From an uncultured Anderseniella sp. (GTDB taxonomy: Bacteria; Pseudomonadota; Alphaproteobacteria; Rhizobiales; Aestuariivirgaceae), in NCBI GenBank assembly GCA_947488295.1, contig CANKYU010000002.1:992001-1056000 (forward strand): 64,000 nucleotides of DNA, given 5' to 3'. Below are positions 62,749-64,000 of this stretch, piece after piece. The notes below the pieces were generated by a model. It made no database searches, was not told where the DNA came from, and saw only the letters and a list, made by a program, of their open reading frames with translations. The position numbers and the translations under genes were made by a program. Each line of letters begins with the position of its first letter. Within the stretch, counting starts at the first letter, position 1.

Positions 62749-63330
62749 ATGGCAGTACTTGAGAAATCGAAACTGGTCGGCAGGGTCAGCGCTTTGCTGT
62801 CCAGTCCGGATCGCGAGACCGGGTTGGAAAAAGCCCATGTAAACCGCATGGACCTGGTGTTTGACGGCATTGTCGGTGACTGCCATGGCGGTCGCGGCTA
62901 CGAGTCGGACAGCCGCATGCTGGCGCAGTACAAGCGCGGCACGCCGGTGGCGAATACCCGTCAGGTGTCGATCCTGTCGGCTGAGCAGTTGCGCGAAGTT
63001 GCCGGCCTGCTCGGAATCCCGGAGCTGAAACCGGACTGGGTTGGTGCAAACGTGGTTACCTCGGGCATTCCCGATCTTACATTCCTGCCGCCATCGACAC
63101 GCATGATGTTTTCTTCAGGTGCAACACTGATTGTCGACGGTGAAAATGCACCGTGCCGTTATGTGGGCGATGTCATCGAAAAACATCATCCCGACCAGGG
63201 CATGGCTTTTCCCAAACTGGCGCGCAACAAACGCGGTCTGGTGGCATGGGTGGAGCGTGAAGGCGGCATTTCGGTGGGGGACGACATTGTGCTGCACATA
63301 CCGCCGCAAAGGATTTACAAGCACGCATGA
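62749..63330 (+). CDS. MOSC-domain protein
   Basis: This 193-residue protein has a MOSC fold, found in molybdenum-cofactor sulfurase C-termini and mARC proteins, which carry sulfur or bind the cofactor. The conserved cysteine is in ENAPCRYVG. Other family segments are FDGIVGDCHGGRGYES and VSILSAEQL. It lies between the alpha subunit and fdhD, and its stop overlaps the fdhD start as ATGA, so it is likely made with FdhD. A role in cofactor handling for the formate dehydrogenase is inferred from this position. Confidence 0.85.
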   Translation: MAVLEKSKLVGRVSALLSSPDRETGLEKAHVNRMDLVFDGIVGDCHGGRGYESDSRMLAQYKRGTPVANTRQVSILSAEQLREVAGLLGIPELKPDWVGANVVTSGIPDLTFLPPSTRMMFSSGATLIVDGENAPCRYVGDVIEKHHPDQGMAFPKLARNKRGLVAWVEREGGISVGDDIVLHIPPQRIYKHA

Positions 63331-64000
63331 ATACGCCGCGCGACATTTCGGAATTTGCCATCGTGCCTGATCCGGACGATGAACGCCTGTCGCGTGCGGT
63401 CACCGGTATCGATCAGACCGGCGCACAGACCGATACCCACGTGGTGCATGAGCGCCCGCTGACCATCTATCTCAATGCCCAGGAAATCGTCACCTCGATG
63501 ACCATCGGCGATCACCCGGACTGGCTGGCGGTGGGGTACCTGCTCAACCAGGGCATGCTGCAGCGCGACGACGAGATTACCGGCATCGACTATGATGATG
63601 ATCTTGAAGTGATTGTGGTGCGCACGGTGCGCGAGACCAACTTCGAAGAGAAGATGAAAAAGAAAACCCGGACGTCGGGTTGTGCGCAGGGCACGGTGTT
63701 CGGTGACATGATGGAGAATTTCGAATCCATCGAACTGTCCAAGGACGCCCGGATCAAGACGTCGTGGCTTTATGCGCTGACCAGGAAAATCAATACCGCA
63801 CCATCGCTGTATCTCAAGGCCGGCGCCATTCATGGCTGTGTGCTGTGCAAGGGTGATACGCCGCTGGTCTACCTGGAGGATGTGGGCAGGCATAATGCCG
63901 TCGACAAGATCGCCGGATGGATGTTCCTCAACAAGGTGTCTCCGGACGACAAGCTGTTCTACACCACCGGCCGACTGACATCCGAAATGATTCTCAAGTG
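63327..64000 (+). CDS. fdhD: Formate dehydrogenase accessory sulfurtransferase FdhD (partial, cut at window end)
   Basis: This protein sulfurates the Mo/W cofactor before insertion into formate dehydrogenase. The first 224 residues are present; the 3' end lies outside the window. Family segments are EFAIVPD-like N-terminus, ERPLTIYLN, LAVGYLLNQG, AGAIHGC, LEDVGRHNAVDKIAG and YTTGRLTSEM. Where E. coli FdhD has a CxxC in its flexible loop, this protein has SGCAQG with only Cys119. A different CxxC occurs later (Cys171 and Cys174). The start overlaps the MOSC stop. Confidence 0.92.
   Translation, partial: MNTPRDISEFAIVPDPDDERLSRAVTGIDQTGAQTDTHVVHERPLTIYLNAQEIVTSMTIGDHPDWLAVGYLLNQGMLQRDDEITGIDYDDDLEVIVVRTVRETNFEEKMKKKTRTSGCAQGTVFGDMMENFESIELSKDARIKTSWLYALTRKINTAPSLYLKAGAIHGCVLCKGDTPLVYLEDVGRHNAVDKIAGWMFLNKVSPDDKLFYTTGRLTSEMILK

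Overview
The window looks like a chromosomal segment of a GC-rich alphaproteobacterium, probably of the Hyphomicrobiales or a close relative. The evidence is the hemC / hemD-Mic60 / hemY block divergent from tsaD-gpsA-EVE, the IalB-family protein, the HIG1-type twin-helix protein, three enzymes of the ethylmalonyl-CoA (EMC) pathway, and a two-subunit NAD-linked formate dehydrogenase like Methylobacterium Fdh1. This placement is inference from gene content; there is no rRNA here. Genes are dense, and many neighbours overlap at ATGA, GTGA or TAATG junctions.

Layout. 0-4.8 kb: a CHASE2 nucleotide cyclase, an SDR and glutamine-amidotransferase pair, a HbpS/GlcG protein and a DUF985 cupin. 4.9-15 kb: an apparent catabolic and uptake locus. 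Five tightly packed minus-strand genes (MarR regulator, creatininase-like amidohydrolase, ketopantoate-reductase-like protein, SDR, M20 peptidase) face a complete Dpp/Opp-type importer (binding protein, two permeases, two ATPases). 15-19.2 kb: mnmD divergent from an MnmC-like FAD oxidoreductase, then two convergent glycosyltransferases. 19.4-20.3 kb: a tRNA-Thr(CGU) gene whose 3' part is duplicated as a 49-bp perfect direct repeat. About 0.8 kb lies between the copies, with a small HNH nuclease gene and a run of perfect hairpins, which is the footprint of a small tRNA-integrated element.

20.4-28.7 kb: heme genes on the minus strand, including one reading frame that joins HemD to the inner-membrane protein Mic60, and tsaD, gpsA, EVE and a lysine methyltransferase on the plus strand. 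28.8-39.5 kb: acetyl-CoA synthetase, an L,D-transpeptidase, a DsbA-family isomerase, rlmN, an IalB protein, a quinone reductase, a LysR/GcvT-like divergent pair, YkvA and an SDR. 39.5-48.3 kb: EMC genes mcd, ccr and ecm with unrelated or unknown genes between them. Related TTGC...GCAA dyads occur upstream of acs, mcd, ccr and ecm, which suggests a shared C2-assimilation regulon. 48.3-57.7 kb: acetyltransferase, two tandem methyltransferase paralogues, an AEC transporter, gluQ, a DNA glycosylase, a conserved HNH protein, DsbB, YqaA, tRNA-Leu(CAA), a D,D-carboxypeptidase, a CobW GTPase and an ArsC/Spx-like protein.

57.7-64 kb: TusA on the minus strand, then the formate dehydrogenase operon (NuoE/NuoF-fused beta subunit, catalytic alpha subunit, a MOSC protein and fdhD, cut off by the window edge).

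Taken together the gene set fits an organism that assimilates acetate or other C2 units through acs and the EMC pathway and oxidises formate for NADH. The items most worth a second look are the tRNA-Thr element, the HemD-Mic60 fusion, the TTGC dyads, and the unassigned catabolic/importer locus.
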